DNA of 31,787 nucleotides from Fragilariopsis cylindrus CCMP1102 (Eukaryota > Bacillariophyta > Bacillariophyceae > Bacillariales > Bacillariaceae). A model generated the notes under the pieces. That model did not search any database and was not told the origin of the DNA. It worked only from the letters and a program-made list of their open reading frames with translations. The stretch spans positions 1 to 31,787 of the forward strand of contig FMBT01000105.1 of NCBI GenBank assembly GCA_900095095.1, in the 5' to 3' direction. A program made the position numbers and the translations under genes. Positions 31,075 through 31,787 of the stretch are shown one piece after another. The stretch's first letter is position 1. Every line of letters begins with the position of its first letter.

Positions 31075-31787
31075 GATTGATTCTCACCTTCTTATTTCTC
31101 TCTAAAAAAGAAAAAGGACATGTTTCGCATGTCATGGGGAATTTTCAATGGGAAATTTTAAGAGTTAGAACAAAAAAAAAGAAACGGAATGTGAGGATAT
31201 TTAATTTGAAAAAATAAAATATAAACTTCATCCTTCGAAAGAATTTTTTTCTCTATCAAAAAAATCATAACATAATATTATTATACACTAACGTTATAAT
31301 ATTTTATGACTACTGTAAATAAATAAAACAATTGAGAAATGAAGGAAGTCATTATAACACATCATAAAACACCTAATATAAAGGGAGGAACAGTGTACCG
31401 TACGCAGCGCCTCAAAAAAATAAATCTAAGATAAAATAACAAATTTAAAGGTAGACTTTCATTTTTTCTCCGAAGTTCGTCATCTACCTTATTCGTGTTT
31501 TCGGTTAACGTTAGCTTGAAGACCTTCTTACTCTACTACTACTGTAAAGGAAAAACAATTCTCGCTCGAATCAATCGTCAAAAATACTTTCGTTGTTCAA
31601 GATGCACTAAAAGCGCGTATTGATAGTACACACAATTTAATTTTATTTAACATTTTTTAAACTATCATCTTTCGTCAACAAAAGAAAATGATGATATATT
31701 CATCAATACTCAATCAATTTGGATGGAAATTGACGGAATAGATATTAAGATAGATAACAAGGAGTAAAATATTGAAGTTGAATATTA
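31075..31787. other. AT-rich 3' flank without a recognised gene
   Basis: Downstream of the HMG-box stop. It contains AATAAA-like sequence (about 31212 and 31320) and TACTGTA copies at 31311 and 31540. No coding frame is seen up to the window edge. Confidence 0.5.

Noticed and set aside
1..31787. Transposon, CRISPR array or integrated virus
   Set aside because: No transposase, reverse transcriptase, terminal repeats, regular spacer array or viral structural frame was seen on either strand.

Overview
The window is nuclear DNA of a eukaryote, most likely a diatom or a close stramenopile relative. Genes lie on both strands. Spliceosomal GT-AG introns of roughly 65-355 nt interrupt most of them, and intergenic DNA is AT-rich with many microsatellites. 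Lineage pointers are a protein with an ER-signal-plus-Phe plastid presequence (10355-11106), a SKN1/KRE6-type GH16 enzyme of the kind used for chrysolaminarin (23916-26504), a six-cysteine ShK-like module of a type I associate with diatom proteins (27004-28899), a glutaminyl cyclase of the plant/bacterial beta-propeller family, and the absence of any bacterial operon layout. I identified the lineage from protein character only.

Layout. 327-837 (-): small secreted cupredoxin-like protein with a broken start. 1793-2277 and 2921-3556 (+): two low-complexity proteins, possibly one gene. 4030-6754 (-): large degenerate Hsp70-like protein with a membrane span. 7841-10266 (+): CCZ1-like Rab GEF subunit. 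10355-11106 (-): plastid-targeted membrane protein with an internal TAA. 11381-11617 (-): short hypothetical protein. 11809-13216 (+): membrane-anchored methyltransferase-like protein. 13714-15520 (-): TRM6. 16800-17444 (-): small membrane protein. 18661-19969 (-): ATG101. 20454-21606 (+): VDAC porin. 22240-22959 (+): unrecognised protein. 23916-26504 (+): GH16 transglycosylase. 27004-28899 (-): membrane-anchored glutaminyl cyclase with a ShK-like module. 29898-31074 (+): HMG-box protein with a prion-like tail.

The genes are mostly unrelated housekeeping functions. CCZ1 (Rab7 activation) and ATG101 (autophagy initiation) both serve the vacuolar/autophagic route, and the GH16 and cyclase proteins are both membrane or secretory-pathway proteins. 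I see no operon-like cooperation.

Two window-wide patterns stand out. First, several otherwise intact genes carry single-base frame breaks, usually one missing base near a homopolymer, which points to assembly error more than to gene death. Second, the heptamer TACTGTA and its reverse complement TACAGTA occur far more often than base composition predicts and are almost confined to non-coding DNA. No mobile element, CRISPR array, rRNA or tRNA gene was recognised.
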